Shown one piece after another: positions 43,640 to 52,817 of a DNA stretch of 64,000 nt; position 1 is the first letter of the stretch; every line of letters begins with the position of its first letter. Below the pieces are notes generated by a model. The model was given only the letters and a program-made list of their open reading frames with translations. It was not told the origin of the DNA and made no database searches. This DNA comes from Euphorbia lathyris (lineage: Eukaryota > Streptophyta > Magnoliopsida > Malpighiales > Euphorbiaceae). The position numbers and the translations under genes are program-made. The DNA is taken from NCBI RefSeq assembly GCF_963576675.1, contig NC_088913.1, forward strand, positions 315,001 to 379,000, given 5' to 3'.

Positions 43640-44455
43640 CAGTATGTTAGGTTACGTTACGTTACGTTACGTTACGTTACGCTACGGTACGTTACGTTAT
43701 GTTACGTTACGTTACGTTACATTACAGTATGTTACGATATAGTATGTTATGTTACAGTAGGTTACGTTACGTTACGTTGCATTACGTTACGTTACGTTAC
43801 ATTCCGTTACGTTACGTTACGTTACAGTATGTTAAGTTACAGTTTGTTAAGTTACAATACGTTAAGTTACAGTATGTTAAGTTACAATATGTTACATTAC
43901 AGTATGTTACGTTATAGTATGTTATGTTATATTATATTACATTACAGTTACGTTACGTTATGTCATAGTATGTTACGGTACAGTACGTTACGTTACGTTA
44001 CGTTGCGTTACGTTACGTTATGTTACGTTACGTGACGTTACGTTACGTTACGTTACGTTACGTTACATTACGTTACGTTACGTTATGTTACATCGCGTCG
44101 TGTCGCGTCACATCACATTACGTTACATTACGTTACATTACGTTACGTTATGTTACTTTATATTACAGTATGTTACATTACATTATATTAGGTTACATTA
44201 CATTACATTACATTATGTTACGTTACGTTATGTGACGTCACGTTATGTGACGTCACGTTATGTGACGTTACGTCACGTCACGTCACATCACATCACGTCA
44301 CGTCACGTCACGTCACGTCACGTCACGTCACGTCACGCTAGGTTACGTTACGTTAGTTAGATTTCGTTACGTTACATGAAGTTACCTTATGTTATGTGAT
44401 ATTACGTGACGTGACGTTACGTTACATTACATGACCTTACGTTACGTTACGTGTA
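43640..44455. repeat. Degenerate right edge of the satellite
   Basis: Past the last complete unit the pentamer pattern persists but unit order breaks down. There are many single-base variants (for example ttgcgtta, cattccgtta, catcgcgtcgtgtcgcg), an irregular GTCAC-rich run at about 44226-44340, and then gttagttagattt. The last recognisable pentamers are near 44440-44452, after which ordinary AT-rich DNA begins. Divergent edges are typical of satellites where unequal exchange homogenises the interior more than the ends. Confidence 0.85.
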
Positions 44456-45036
44456 AAATTGCTCTTGCCTACCAGCTTTATAAGATTGCTCCTGACTGTA
44501 AATGTTTGGGATATTTTTGCACCTTATCACTGGTATTAAAGTAAAATGAAATCTATAATATATCTTACTTGTATCTTAAACACCTTTGAAGGAACACTAT
44601 GATCTTTAAAATTTTTTATTAATTTATTAAGATAAGTTTTTTTCCTAATAGATGATTTTTTTTTTCATTATGTATAAGTTATCATACTTTTAATTATATC
44701 GATATATTATTAGTCTTGGTAACGACTCTTATATAACATTGTGATGTTCATTTTTTTTTTTATCAATTTCTGTTTTTTTAGAAAAGACAGTACACTTCTA
44801 AAAAACAAATGTGATATATAATGATAGAAATAAATAAACAATTAATTTAAGGTTAAACACGTCATTAAACTTTTCAACTTTTAGAATTTTAAAGATTATT
44901 AATTCCTTAATTATTTATTTTTTAAAAATTAAGCTTTAAATATAATTTTCACATACATTGATAAACAATTAGCAATTTAATTCTTGAAATTTTAAAAGTT
45001 CAAAGAGTTAATCATATGTTTTAATATATATATTTT
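44456..45036. other. AT-rich unique DNA, no gene seen
   Basis: This stretch is very AT-rich, with T runs around 44656, 44750 and 45410, and lacks the pentamer pattern. There is no open frame of note, no tRNA-like fold and no clear repeat. It marks the junction between the satellite and the transposon-rich arm. Confidence 0.6.
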
Positions 45037-45374
45037 AGGAATAAGGTACCAAAATAGGTTTATGGTTTTTGGGGAAGTATCAATTTAGATTCCATGTATA
45101 AAATAGTACCAATATAAATTTATCGTTTAAAAAATGGTACCAATTTAAGCCTCGATAATGGATTGGACATGTCATTCCTATTACTCCTTTAAGTTCTGAT
45201 TTCTCCCTCCACGTACAATTAACAGAACTTAACGGAGTAATATCATCGTTCCGTTATCGAGGCATAAATTGGTACCTCTTTTAAACCTTAAGCCTATATT
45301 AGTGCTATTTTGTACGTGGAGCCTAAATTGATACTTTTCCAAAAACCATAGGTCTATTTTGGTACTTTATCCCT
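45037..45374. mobile_element. Foldback MITE, 338 bp
   Basis: The left arm, starting aggaataaggtaccaaaata, is complementary to the right arm, ending attttggtactttatccct. Complementarity continues inward for most of the length (atggtttttgg with ccaaaaaccat; ggtaccaattta with taaattggtacc; cctcgataa with ttatcgagg). The two arms meet near the tctccctcc stretch around 45205. There is no coding capacity. Flanks are T/A-rich, so a target duplication cannot be fixed. It could form a long imperfect hairpin if transcribed. Confidence 0.8.
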
Positions 45375-45487
45375 ATTTTTAATAATGATGTATTTTTTTA
45401 TTTACTTAACATATTTTTTTACTTTTAAGAAAATCATTCATTACTTTCAACCGTTTTTATTTATTTATAATACTGCAATAAATAAGT

Positions 45488-45910
45488 AGATTTTGTAACT
45501 AAATAATTCAATTCATAATAAAGCGGTTGTAACTATTACATTACATATGGCTATAAAATACACTTATTGAAGAAAAAACTAGTAAATAGCTATGCAGGTG
45601 TTATAATTGTAGCTATTTGTATATACTAGCTATAAAGATTAATTCATAGCTAACTTTCGTAGCTGCTAATTATTAATATTGCTATATTTGTGCAAAATTT
45701 GTAGCTAAATATTAATTAGCTACAATATTTTTACCATAATTGAATGGTTGTAGCTAATGCATTACGTACTGTTACAAAAATATCTTTACCAAAGCAAAAA
45801 TTCGTTAACAGCTACAAAAGTGATACATCTGTAGCTATTAGTATACATTAGCTGCAAAATTATTTTTCATAGCTAACTTTTGTAGCTATAGATAACATTT
45901 GTTGTAGTGA
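45488..45910. mobile_element. Diverged two-copy repeat with a CACTA-like end
   Basis: Two direct copies of roughly 221 bp can be aligned: ggttgta at 45525 and 45746, and the tgtagctattt/tgtagctatta section near 45607 and 45830. The motif tagctac/gtagcta recurs about ten times in both orientations. The right end reads gttgtagtg (about 45901-45909), which matches the inverted CACTACAA terminus of CACTA elements. No matching left terminus was found, so this may be a truncated non-autonomous CACTA element. Confidence 0.4.
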
Positions 45911-45927
45911 AACTCTAACCTCTTACA

Positions 45928-46630
45928 GGGATTTTATAGGAGGAACCCGGTATTTCAACTCATATGAGGACCTTCCACTAGAATGTTGACATACTGTACT
46001 CTTTAAAAAACACGATGCCTGGAAATAATCAAGGACAGAAAGAATCACCGTCCTCCAACCGCCTATCTTTATATTTGCCGATCACGTACTGTGGTCGATC
46101 TCCATCCTTCTCTGCCCAGGCGCCGTCTGCTCACCAGTTCACCAGTACAACATATGGTTTTTATTTGGAAAACTCAGATTTAACACTAGATCTTTTCCTA
46201 TTTGTCAACTAAATTAAAAAAAACACTACTATTGAACCAGCAATTGTTGTGTTATTGATTTTATTTTTCTGATATGATCTCTGTTGCAAGACTTAATTTT
46301 GATCAGATCCCAACAAAATTAATTATTTGGGTTTAAAACTAAATTAATTATTTGAAGGAACAAAGAAAGAAGGGGAAAGGAAGAATTTAAGCCGTTCTAA
46401 AAAGAGAAAATCGCAGAAAGAATGGCTAAACAAGTTGAGTGAGAACTGATGTGCAAAGGAAGAAGATGGACGGTCAAAAAAGGGTTTCTGTGAAATAATG
46501 AAAAGAGATGACTAAAAACGTTTTTTCTTATTTAATTTGAGGTTTTTAAATTGCTGATTTGGAATAATTTATAGACACGTGGCAGTATTTGTATTGAAGG
46601 TCCTTAACCGGGACCCTGTTATAAAATCCC
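45928..46630. mobile_element. Mutator-type MITE, 703 bp, with perfect 9-bp target duplication
   Basis: The element starts gggattttata and ends with its inverse tataaaatccc. Inverted similarity extends inward (aacccggta / accgggaccc; aggaccttc / gaaggtcct) for about 50-60 bp. It is flanked by an exact 9-bp direct repeat, cctcttaca, at 45919-45927 and 46631-46639. A 9-bp duplication and G-rich TIR ends are typical of the Mutator superfamily. A short open frame inside (46015-46212) shows no recognisable domain and is not called as a gene. The element sits directly upstream of the F-box pseudogene, about 250 bp before its start codon. Confidence 0.88.
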
Positions 46631-46642
46631 CCTCTTACATTC

Positions 46643-46648
46643 TATAAA
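46643..46648 (+). promoter_or_regulatory. Possible TATA box of the F-box gene
   Basis: tataaa lies 240 bp before the ATG at 46883 and only a few bases after the target duplication of the MITE. A pyrimidine-rich stretch (46670-46760) that could be 5' leader follows. This rests on position and consensus only. Confidence 0.3.
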
Positions 46649-46882
46649 CTCCCAAAAAAAGTTAATTTTTTAACTTTCCTTTCCATCACTTCCTTTCCCT
46701 TTCCATTACCTCCTTTAACTCTCACATCCTTTAACCTTCAAACTCTCAAACAAAGGCTAAAGGAATTTCACATTTGAGGAACTCAAAGATAGGCATACAT
46801 TCTATAACTCTAAAAGGGCAGCCTCTGTGTAGTCTTCAACATTCAGCCAAAAAAAATTCAATTCTTTCTAAGTGTCTAAATA

Positions 46883-48499
46883 ATGGCCAAAGAAAGCAAA
46901 AGGCTGAAATTGCAGGAGGAGGAAGAAGACTTAATCAGTTCTTTGCCCGACTCCCTCATTCAACATATCCTATCACTTCTGCCATGTTTTATCTAAGAGA
47001 TGGCATCAACAATGGATTGGTGTTCCAATTCTCATTTTTCATCAGTCCGGTATGTCTGACGGAAACTTCTCTAGATTTATTGACAATACTCTACTTCTCT
47101 ACGACTGCTCCAAGATCAAGAAATTTCACATAAAATCAGATAGTTATAACGCTGCAATTGATCGTCACTTTAATTCGAAACTCCGTTTTGCGATCAGAAA
47201 AAATGTGGAGGAGCTTATACTTGATTTCGATTACATTATAAAAGAAACGGTCTGATTACCAGAATTCGTTTCCAAGAATGATTCCTTGGTTAACCTGCAG
47301 ATGTATAATTGTGATTTGGTTTCCATGACTAATACGAGTGTAAGTTGGGGACATCTCAAATCATTGAATTTAAATGGTTGTAGGTTGGGTTGTGTAGGCA
47401 TTCGAAATATTCTACATGGGAGTCCGTCACTTGAATCTTTTGAATTATCCTGCAATGCTCGGTGTCAGCATGTTATTGCTTCAAAATCTTTAAAAATATT
47501 TGTGTTGATGGGTTTTTGGTTGTCAGGTTTTCAAATTTCTTGTCCAAATCTTGAGGAATTGAAACTTTTGGGTGTTCATGATGGACAATATTTTCCTAAT
47601 TTAATAAATTCTCCATCTTTAATATCTGTCGCTCTTAATTTTAGTTATTCGGTTTCATCTTCGGACCGTTATCAAGTGATTAAGATCATAGAACAGTTCC
47701 AACATGTCAAGGAGTTAAATTCGGGAGTCACTTCCTCAAGGTATGCAATAAGCTAAATATTAAATTGAAATTAAATTATTAGGAGAATTTTTTACTTCTC
47801 ACCTTTATATTTTGTTTTCAGACACTATCAGATTTAAAGTTGGGAGCTTTGATGTCTTCTCTACTATTGAACAACAAATCCTTCACTTTGGATAGTCCTG
47901 ATTTTGAAACACATTCTATTGGAATTGCATGTGCACTTCGCAGCTCACACGTACTTGAAAAATTAGTTATAAAACTAACAGGTTACAAGGTAAGAACACT
48001 TGTTTCCAAAGGTTCTACCTAATTTAACATTTTATGACTTTTTGAATTACATTTTATGAAAAACGAATTTAATACTTTGAAAATGCATTGCTACAACAAG
48101 TTACTAGGTTGGGAAAAACAATTTAATTGTCCCATAAGACATTCTTATTAATAATATATTTTTATGAATGGTTAACTCTGATGACTGATTTTATTTTGTT
48201 TTCAGTGTGAAAGGACCACAAATGTTCATGAGGGGAATACAAACAAAATAGTTTTCAACTGCTTGGTGTCACATCTAAAGACAGTTGAAATCAATGGTCT
48301 ATCGAAGAATAAGGATGATTATCGGCTTGTTCTCAGGTTTATTGCGTTCATTCTGAAGAATGCAAAGGTGCTCCAAAAGTTGGTTGTTATATTAGTAAAA
48401 GATTGTCGAAAGGATTTTGTGATTAAAATTTCTCAAGGATTATTAAACTTCGGAAAGTGTTTTCAACATGTCACGGTTCAGCTATTGTGTTCTAATTAA
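46883..48499 (+). pseudogene. F-box/LRR/FBD protein pseudogene
   Basis: In Arabidopsis and other plants this family serves as substrate-recognition subunits of SCF ubiquitin ligases. The start at 46883 opens MAKESKRLKLQEEEEDLISS and an F-box (LPDSLIQHILSLLP). The reading frame then stops at 46994, while a shifted frame continues SKRWHQQW, the end of an F-box. About 20 bases that would link the two halves are missing. A leucine-rich region follows (VEELILDFDY, LKSLNLNGCRLG, LEELKLLGV), with an in-frame TGA at 47253-47255. Intron 1 is 47741-47821. Exon 2 (47822-47989) reads TLSDLKLGALMSSLLLNN, one base out of phase with exon 1, consistent with a lost base near the donor. Intron 2 is 47990-48205. 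Exon 3 (48206-48499) has the FBD-like end HLKTVEINGL, IAFILKNAKVLQKLVVILVK and stop. All splice sites are GT-AG. Three lesions argue for a dead gene; a truncated product cannot be excluded. Confidence 0.85.
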
Positions 48500-49033
48500 T
48501 TTGAAGATGTCTACATGTGGACTGGGAAGGGTTGCATATGATTTGAAGAATACAAAGAATTATTTGAAAAGATGAAATTATTTTGTTATATGGTATAGTT
48601 CTTATATTGCAGTTGGATAATAATGATCAAATATATGATATTAATATTGTAGTTCTTATTATTGACATGTTTTTTTTTTTTTTATCAATGGCATAACATT
48701 TATAAGCAAAATACATATCTTTTTACCTTTATTATTTCCTTAAATGTTTTAACATATTGTTGAGAAACCAACCTTATTTGAGGAGATGAAAGATGGCTAA
48801 GGGTAGGTTTGATTTACCTGTTGTTTGACGTTTCTATTCGCCGTCGAAAAATCCATTTTCCCAAAAAATCTGCATTCTCTGCTTTAACATGATAGAGGTT
48901 GAAGAAGACTTTTAGTTAGTATTTATTGAAAAAAAAAACTGCTTCTTTTTTTACAAGAGCAAGCAAAAAAAAAAAAAGTTTACAAAGGGTGAGAGATAGG
49001 AAGTGTTATCTCTTACTTATAGGATAAATACAA
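48500..49033. other. AT-rich spacer, no gene seen
   Basis: This probably includes the 3' untranslated region of the F-box pseudogene, followed by T and A runs (48670, 48966). No open frame, repeat or RNA gene could be supported. Confidence 0.5.
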
Positions 49034-49189
49034 TAAATAAAGTGAGTTACTAAACTCAGCCCTAATTTTACACTTCTAGCCCCGTGAATAGACCAAAATA
49101 CCCTTTGCACTAAATTTCAAAAAACCCAAAACCTCTCAAGAAGCCGAAACGATTTTTGCTCAAATCCGGACAAATTAGTGAGCCGAATC

Positions 49190-52100
49190 ATGGATGGTGA
49201 TAGAAACCGTAAAGGAAAAGCTAAAATGGTACGATTTACCGCTTTATTTCGTTGATTTTTGCATCGAATTGAATCTGTTGTGGTTTTTAAAAATTTCGGC
49301 CGGAATCGCAGTCGGGCGTATGAACATCACGGCCGATCTGCGGTTCGGGCGTATGAGTATCACGCCCGACCAGTGGTTCGGGCGTGATAGCCACATGCCC
49401 GAACCAAAGGTAGGGCGTGATGCTCATACGCCGTAACCACTGATAGGGCGTGATGTGCATACGCCCGACCAATGGTTCGGGCGTGATTCCCTTACGCCCC
49501 CGTTTTTTTTAATAAAAATTAATATTTTTTAAAATTTTAGTAATTTAGTTTAATTTTAGTAAACATTTAGTATAAATTTTAGTATAAAAATTAATATTTT
49601 TTAAAATTTTAGTAATTTAGTGTAATTTTAGTTTAATTATAGTAAACATTTTAGTAATTTAGTGTATAATTTTAGTATAATTTAGTATAAATTGAGAATA
49701 ACTATATTATAATTTTATTAGTTTAGTAGTATTTTAGCATAATTTTATAAATTTAGTATAATTTACATTATTTACAATTTTATTAATTTAGTGTAATTTT
49801 TTTTTGTAGACGGAGCGGCCTACTAGGGGTGGGAAATCCATCCCGTCATCTGCTCGTCGTCTAGATATGGACGACGAGGATGATACACCACGACATACGA
49901 GATTGCGTGGTATAGATATTTCTGGTCGTAGGCGGAGAGGGGCTGCGACGGAGCAGGTGAGGAGGGGGTCGATTGCGGATCAGGCCGATATTCATGGATC
50001 AGAGGGGGCGACTGATTTTGATGACAGAGAGCCCGATAGCGATTCTTTTCAGGACTACCTGGATGTGGCAGCCCGGTCAGTGCGACAGTCCGCTGTTGCA
50101 CATGATCGCGAGGTTGAGGAGAGCGATGAGCAGCCGACCCCAGGGAGACAGCCGACCCAGCGCGTAGGAGGTCGTTTTGCGAGTACATGTATTTTAGTAT
50201 TGTTTAGTATTTTTTAATATTATCTAGTATAATTTTAGGATAATTTAGTATTTTTTAGTATAATTTTTTAATATTTTTGAGTATAATTTAGTATAATCTA
50301 GTATAATTTTAGTATAATCTAGTATAATTTAGTATAATTTTTTAATATTTTTGAGTATAATTTAGTATAATTTAGTATAATCTAGTATAATTTTAGTATA
50401 ATTTAGTATTTTTTTATATAATTTTAGTATAATCTAGTATAATTTTAGTATAATTTAGTATAATTTTTTAGTATTTTTTAGTATAAGTTAGTATAATTTT
50501 ATAATTTTCAGGGACAAGCAAACGTCCCAAAGCTAGTGAGGACGAGAGCTGGGTAGTTACTGCACCGGTTGATGGGGGTCCCGTTGATGGTTCCGTGATT
50601 CCTAGTTTTCTAGGACATGTTGCCTCACGGATGTTGGGAGGAGAGATTCGGTCGTTTCTGACATGCTACAACAGATCATCAGCATGCCGAGATTTGTGTC
50701 AGTGGTTTTCTGGTGCGTCACCCGAGGTAAGAATAATATAGTGTGTCAACATTTATTGTAATTTATATTTTTAACTATAAACATACAAAACATTCAGTAA
50801 TTGTATAAATTGTATATGTGTCATTTTACAGCTGAGGGAGATGATCGAGAGGACTGGTTTGTCTCACCTTCCACATGCCATGTTTAAGAACCTCGACACT
50901 CCGCTATTGACTGCATTCGTGGAGCGGTGGCAGCCCGATACGAACTCCTTCCATATGCCGTTCGGGGAGATGACTATCCAGCTGCATGATGTGTGGCAGA
51001 TTCTTCGGATCCCGATCGACGGTCCGATGGTGTCCGAGTCTCCCCCTACTGACTCGCTTCATGCCATGTGCATGATGATGTTTGGGGTGAGTCAGGCTGA
51101 GCTTCTGTTGCCGACTAGTCATTTATGGGCAGGTGGAGGTGTATTTGTTGGGGCTGTAGAGGGACTACTCGCTGAGGGTAGGGATGACGCTACTCGGGCC
51201 ACAGCGTGGATGTGGCTTATGCTTGGATCCACTCTGTTTGTTGACAAGAGTGGAGATAGGATTAGGCCGGCCCATCTTCATGAGGTTTACAGCGGTGTCA
51301 GCGGGGCAGCTGGACTATCATGGGGGTCTGCCACACTAGCCATGTTGTACCGGCAGCTGGGGATAGCGAGCAGAGGAGACTGCTCAGGTATATGCGGATG
51401 TTTGACCCTACTGCAGGCATGGATATATGAGTATTTTCCGGTTTTCCGACCGCATAGAGGAGCTCATTTGATCCCAGCTGACCATGCCCGTGCACTGAGA
51501 TGGGAGGTCGGGGTACCAGGCAAGACGACCGCCCGACTAGATACCTTTCAGGGGCAGCTGGATCGTATGACGACGGCAGAGGTATTTTATAAAATTTTAG
51601 AATTTATTTAATTATTATTTATAGTATATTATTTTTTTTATTGAGTAATACTTTTTTCCAGGTGACGTGGTTGCCTTATGGTCCTGTCGCCGATGATGAT
51701 CGGCTTCGAGTGTCCTACGCCGGTTGGATACGGTGTAGAGACATCGTCGAGCCGTATATGCCCGACCGAGCGCTGCGACAGGTCGGATATACTCAGCCTA
51801 TCCTAGCTGAGCGTATTAGACCTGATAAAGCAGTACGACCATGGAAGTCGTTATCGTACAGGCTCATGCATTCCTTAGTCACAGTTGAGGACACCTGGCG
51901 GAGATTTCCATCGGCTCGGGGCATTGATCGGAGGAGATGCCGACCAGTTGGATACGATCCCACTGCCTGTGATCCTGCTTATATGGATTGGTATAGGCAA
52001 TATTCGCATCCCCATCTCCTTCATGCACCACAGGCTGGACCGGTACAGCATGCTCGCGCCAACAGCGAATTTGTAAGTTTATTATTATTTAATATTATTA

Positions 52101-52280
52101 TTTAGTATTAGTTTATATGTGTTTAATTTTTAATATTTATTTATTACTTTTTTTTTGCAGTGGGTTAGCTGGTTGTGGCGTGTCACCCAACTATCGGCTA
52201 CCCACCGATCTGACGAGGATGTTCCACACATTAAGAGGGAGATGGATGAGTTTATGGATGCGTGGCGTCGGGCGAGCTGA
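49190..52280 (+). CDS. Plant mobile domain (MAIN-like) protein, six exons, 635 aa
   Basis: Exons are 49190-49228, 49810-50182, 50512-50726, 50832-51581, 51662-52072 and 52161-52280. All five introns are GT-AG and the frame stays open throughout, a strong sign of an intact gene. The start MDGDRNRKGKAKM was chosen because exon 1 splices in phase. Exon 2 is acidic/basic and low-complexity (RRLDMDDEDDTPRH). Exons 3-6 carry the PMD: PVDGSVIPSFLGHVASRMLG, DLCQWF, HLPHAMFKNLDTPLLTAFVERW in a closely related form, FHMPFGEMTIQLHDVWQILR, ATAWMWLMLGSTLFVDKSG, LSWGSATLAMLYRQLG, LQAWIYEYFPVFRP, then VTWLPYGPVADD and a tail ending DEFMDAWRRAS. In Arabidopsis MAIN and MAIL1 maintain genome integrity and transposon silencing; other PMD genes are transposon-borne. 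The molecular activity is unproven. Position inside TIRs argues for a transposon gene here, but long domains without lesions suggest recent activity or selection. Confidence 0.82.
49303..49500. repeat. GC-rich inverted-module array, left end of the PMD element (intron 1)
   Basis: Modules of about 25-50 bp alternate between gggcgtatgaacatcacg, gggcgtgatagccacatgcc and similar versions. They are separated by gaccagtggttc-type spacers in both orientations. The stretch is far richer in G+C than its AT-rich surroundings and contains many CpG sites. It lies inside intron 1 of the PMD gene and mirrors an array at the other end of the element. It creates short open frames on both strands that are not genes. 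Confidence 0.8.
49505..49800. repeat. AT-rich degenerate tttagtataa repeat in intron 1
   Basis: This is a low-complexity run of variants of attttagtaatttagtgtaa and ttttagtataatttag. The same repeat type fills intron 2 (about 50190-50505), suggesting that both introns expanded by slippage. Confidence 0.7.
50190..50505. repeat. AT-rich tttagtataa repeat in intron 2
   Basis: Tandem variants of tttagtataatctagtataa fill almost the whole intron between exons 2 and 3 of the PMD gene. The branch point and acceptor (ataattttcag) directly follow it. Confidence 0.75.
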
Positions 52281-52496
52281 TTTTTTGTTGTAGACATTCG
52301 TACATTTAAACACTTTTTGTTGTAGATATTAAATTTACTCTATTACGTTTATGAATGTTTATGTTTATTAATGTTTATTTTAATTTTTATGTTTTTAAAT
52401 TTTTTTTGTTAAGTACATTTATGTAGTTACGGGCTTAACGGACTATTTACGGGTTTAACGACCTATTTACGGGATTCATAAGCTATTTTTTTTTGC

Positions 52497-52712
52497 TCTC
52501 TCGATACACGGGCGTGTGAACATCACGCCTCCCCGTGTGGTCGGGCGTGATAGCCCTACGCCTCACCGTGTGGTCGGACGTGATAGTTCCACGTCCGACC
52601 ACACGGTGTGGCGTGGGGCTATCACGCCCGACCACACGGGGAGGCGTGATCTTCACACGCCCCACCATGAGATGAGACGTGATATCCATACGCCCATGCA
52701 TCGAGAGAGCAA
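52497..52712. repeat. GC-rich palindrome, right end of the PMD element
   Basis: The arms run from ctctctcgatacacgggcgt inward to a centre near 52588 (cggacgtgatagttccacgtccg). The right arm then repeats the complement outward to catcgagagagc. Both arms share cctccccgtgtggtcgggcg, gataggcct-type and tgtggtcgg modules. The right arm has an extra ~30-bp insertion near caccatgagatgagac. It lies downstream of the PMD stop codon and close to the right TIR, and corresponds to the left module array. Confidence 0.85.
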
Positions 52713-52817
52713 AAAAAATAGCTTTTTCCACCCCAAAACCTATGAAAGGGTAATTTCGTCTTTCCATGGGGCTAGGGGTGGGAAATTGGGGCTGGGTTTA
52801 ACAACACTCTAAATAAA

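Larger units (their letters stand above)
1..44455. repeat. Satellite array on a 5-bp NGTTA grid with higher-order repeats
   Basis: The whole stretch is tandem repeat with no unique insert. Two textures alternate: pure or near-pure (CGTTA)n runs, and runs of the 15-mer AGTTACAGTATGTTA, itself three pentamers. Sparse, regularly recurring variants mark positions inside a larger unit. In order these are ctgtatgtcac, gttactgaatg, tttaagttctag, ggttacaacatttt, cagtatgctaag, gttgtagtatg, gttccagtatg, atgtaacgttac, gtatattaacttatag, tgttgagttagag, cagtttgtta, cagtatattatattatag, tatgtcatagtatg, acattccattacg and aagtgccagtatg. The marker ctgtatgtcac starts at 146, 1933, 3418, 3989, 5434, 6949, 8334, 9830, 11280, 12720, 14296, 14466, 14830, 17031, 18562, 19507, 21267, 22207, 23927, 24857, 26577, 27502, 29292, 30227, 32838, 34449, 36366, 38226, 39791, 41356 and 42816. 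The array is already inside a unit at base 1, so it continues to the left. Its chromosomal role (centromeric, subtelomeric, interstitial) cannot be told from sequence alone. Confidence 0.97.
49042..52809. mobile_element. TIR element carrying a plant-mobile-domain gene (~3.77 kb)
   Basis: The left end (gtgagttactaaactcagcc, with tagccccgtg and aataccctttg further in) is inverted at the right end (gggtaatttcg, ggggctagggg, ggggctgggtttaacaac). This gives imperfect TIRs of about 70 bp at 49042-49110 and 52740-52809. An 8-bp direct repeat, taaataaa, flanks them (49034-49041 and 52810-52817). The neighbouring base differs, so the duplication may originally have been 9 bp, which would fit a Mutator-like element. 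GC-rich module arrays lie near each end. The only gene inside is the PMD gene; no MURA-type or other DDE transposase is present. PMD proteins are known from plant transposons as well as from host genes such as MAIN and MAIL1, so this is probably a transposon-borne copy. Confidence 0.75.

Noticed and set aside
220..44360. Dozens of long plus-strand open frames rich in Leu, Tyr, Ser, Val and Arg
   Set aside because: They are translations of stop-free pentamer repeats: (CGTTA)n reads the same five codons in all three plus frames. They lack domains, composition of real proteins and start contexts.
1..44455. Telomeric or interstitial telomere repeat
   Set aside because: The plant telomere unit is TTTAGGG (or close variants). 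The pentamers CGTTA/AGTTA do not match it and the array shows HOR structure.
46015..46212. 65-codon open frame inside the Mutator MITE
   Set aside because: It has no recognisable domain, lies wholly inside a non-autonomous element, and has length compatible with chance.
49194..49472. Short open frames on both strands over the left GC-rich array
   Set aside because: They come from the palindromic gggcgtgat modules. The 49194 frame is also out of phase with the spliced PMD gene, whose exon 1 starts at 49190.
52483..52812. Opposed open frames of about 95 codons over the right palindrome
   Set aside because: Both strands read the same inverted modules; this is repeat structure, not coding sequence.
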